Below, piece by piece: positions 63,771-64,000 of a stretch of 64,000 nt of DNA. A program made the position numbers and the translations under genes. Source of the stretch: Claveliimonas monacensis (GTDB taxonomy: Bacteria; Bacillota; Clostridia; Lachnospirales; Lachnospiraceae); assembly GCF_014982975.1 (NCBI RefSeq), contig NZ_JADCKL010000004.1, positions 163,793 through 227,792 of the forward strand, in the 5' to 3' direction. Under the pieces are notes generated by a model that did not search any database, had not been told where the DNA came from, and was given only the letters and a program-made list of their open reading frames with translations. The first letter of the stretch is position 1. Each line of letters opens with the position of its first letter.

Positions 63771-64000
63771 ATGGTTATGCCCTCGACCGATTAGTAACAG
63801 TCAGCTCCATGTGTTACCACACTTCCACCTCTGCCCTATCTACCTCGTCGTCTTCAAGGGGTCTTACTACTTTCGTAGGGATATCTCATCTTGAGGGGGG
63901 CTTCACGCTTAGATGCCTTCAGCGTTTATCCCTTCCCGGCTTGGCTACTCTGCCATGACCTTGGTAAGTCAACAGATACACCAGCGGCCAGTCCATCCCG
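63771..64000 (-). rRNA. 23S ribosomal RNA, 3' end (partial)
   Basis: The minus strand from the right edge carries the conserved 3' domain of 23S rRNA: the CTTGAAGACGACGAGGTAG stretch, GGTAACACATGGAGC and CTAATCGGTCGAGGGC close to the end, with a TAACC end near 63773. The 3' end is placed by analogy and may shift a few bases. The rest lies outside the window. Confidence 0.95.

Noticed and set aside
63712..63894. 60-codon plus-strand open frame at the right edge
   Set aside because: It overlaps the antisense of the 23S rRNA 3' end and the spacer; no ribosome site.

Overview
The window looks like chromosome of an anaerobic, gut-type Firmicute of the Lachnospiraceae (Clostridium cluster XIVa). 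The inference rests on AGGAGG ribosome sites and sigma-A promoters, O2-sensitive enzymes (a pyruvate formate-lyase pair and a corrinoid methyltransferase set), a 2-hydroxyacyl-CoA-dehydratase-type activase, ECF transport, a Se/Mo-hydroxylase maturation set and a low-GC Firmicute-like 23S rRNA end. The species cannot be named from sequence alone.

Layout. 1-10.2 kb: sugar utilisation, with a truncated ABC importer at the edge, two AraC regulators, a GH36 alpha-galactosidase, a GH2 beta-galactosidase, a Phd/VapC module, and remnants of a sensor kinase and a sugar permease. 10.3-20 kb: an OFA-type MFS carrier, then a long leftward operon of DUF3842, larE-larB-larC and a five-gene Nik/Opp-type ABC importer, read as nickel uptake plus nickel-pincer cofactor synthesis; no larA is present. 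20-25.8 kb: MATE pump with an attenuator, an OPT transporter operon with a PqqD-like and a membrane winged-helix-like protein, and HtrA. 25.9-31.5 kb: a 1464-residue activase/dehydratase fusion and an HTH-ATPase-DUF4325 regulator. 31.7-38.5 kb: a corrinoid methyl-transfer operon (two URO-D-fold methyltransferases, corrinoid protein, Fe-S reactivase) divergent from an AraC regulator, with a doubly deleted DUF5107 gene at its end. 38.5-46.4 kb: ProC, M20 amidohydrolase, ATC-hydrolase-like protein, PucR regulator, and an ECF transporter with a TudS-related desulfidase, possibly one organosulfur salvage region. 46.7-57 kb: a duplicated PF06541 membrane protein, modABC-modE, then yqeB-mocA, yqeC, xdhC, a type I toxin locus, a MoeA-like protein and moaC, i.e. 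molybdate uptake and Se-dependent Mo-hydroxylase maturation without the hydroxylase. 57-60.5 kb: a ZTP (pfl-motif) riboswitch controlling pflB-pflA. 60.5-64 kb: a DUF134-NifX fusion, an LTA-synthase-like sulfatase, and the 3' end of a 23S rRNA.

Recurring themes are metal and cofactor logistics (Ni, Mo, Co-corrinoid, Fe-S, glycyl radical), inverted repeats sitting on promoter -10 or -35 boxes, and gene remnants with sharp deletion joints (6.7, 10.1, 32.1 and 51.5 kb). The most distinctive items are the ZTP riboswitch upstream of pflB, the type I toxin with its 3'-overlapping antisense RNA, the structured leader before larE, and the TudS/ECF/ATC-hydrolase region.
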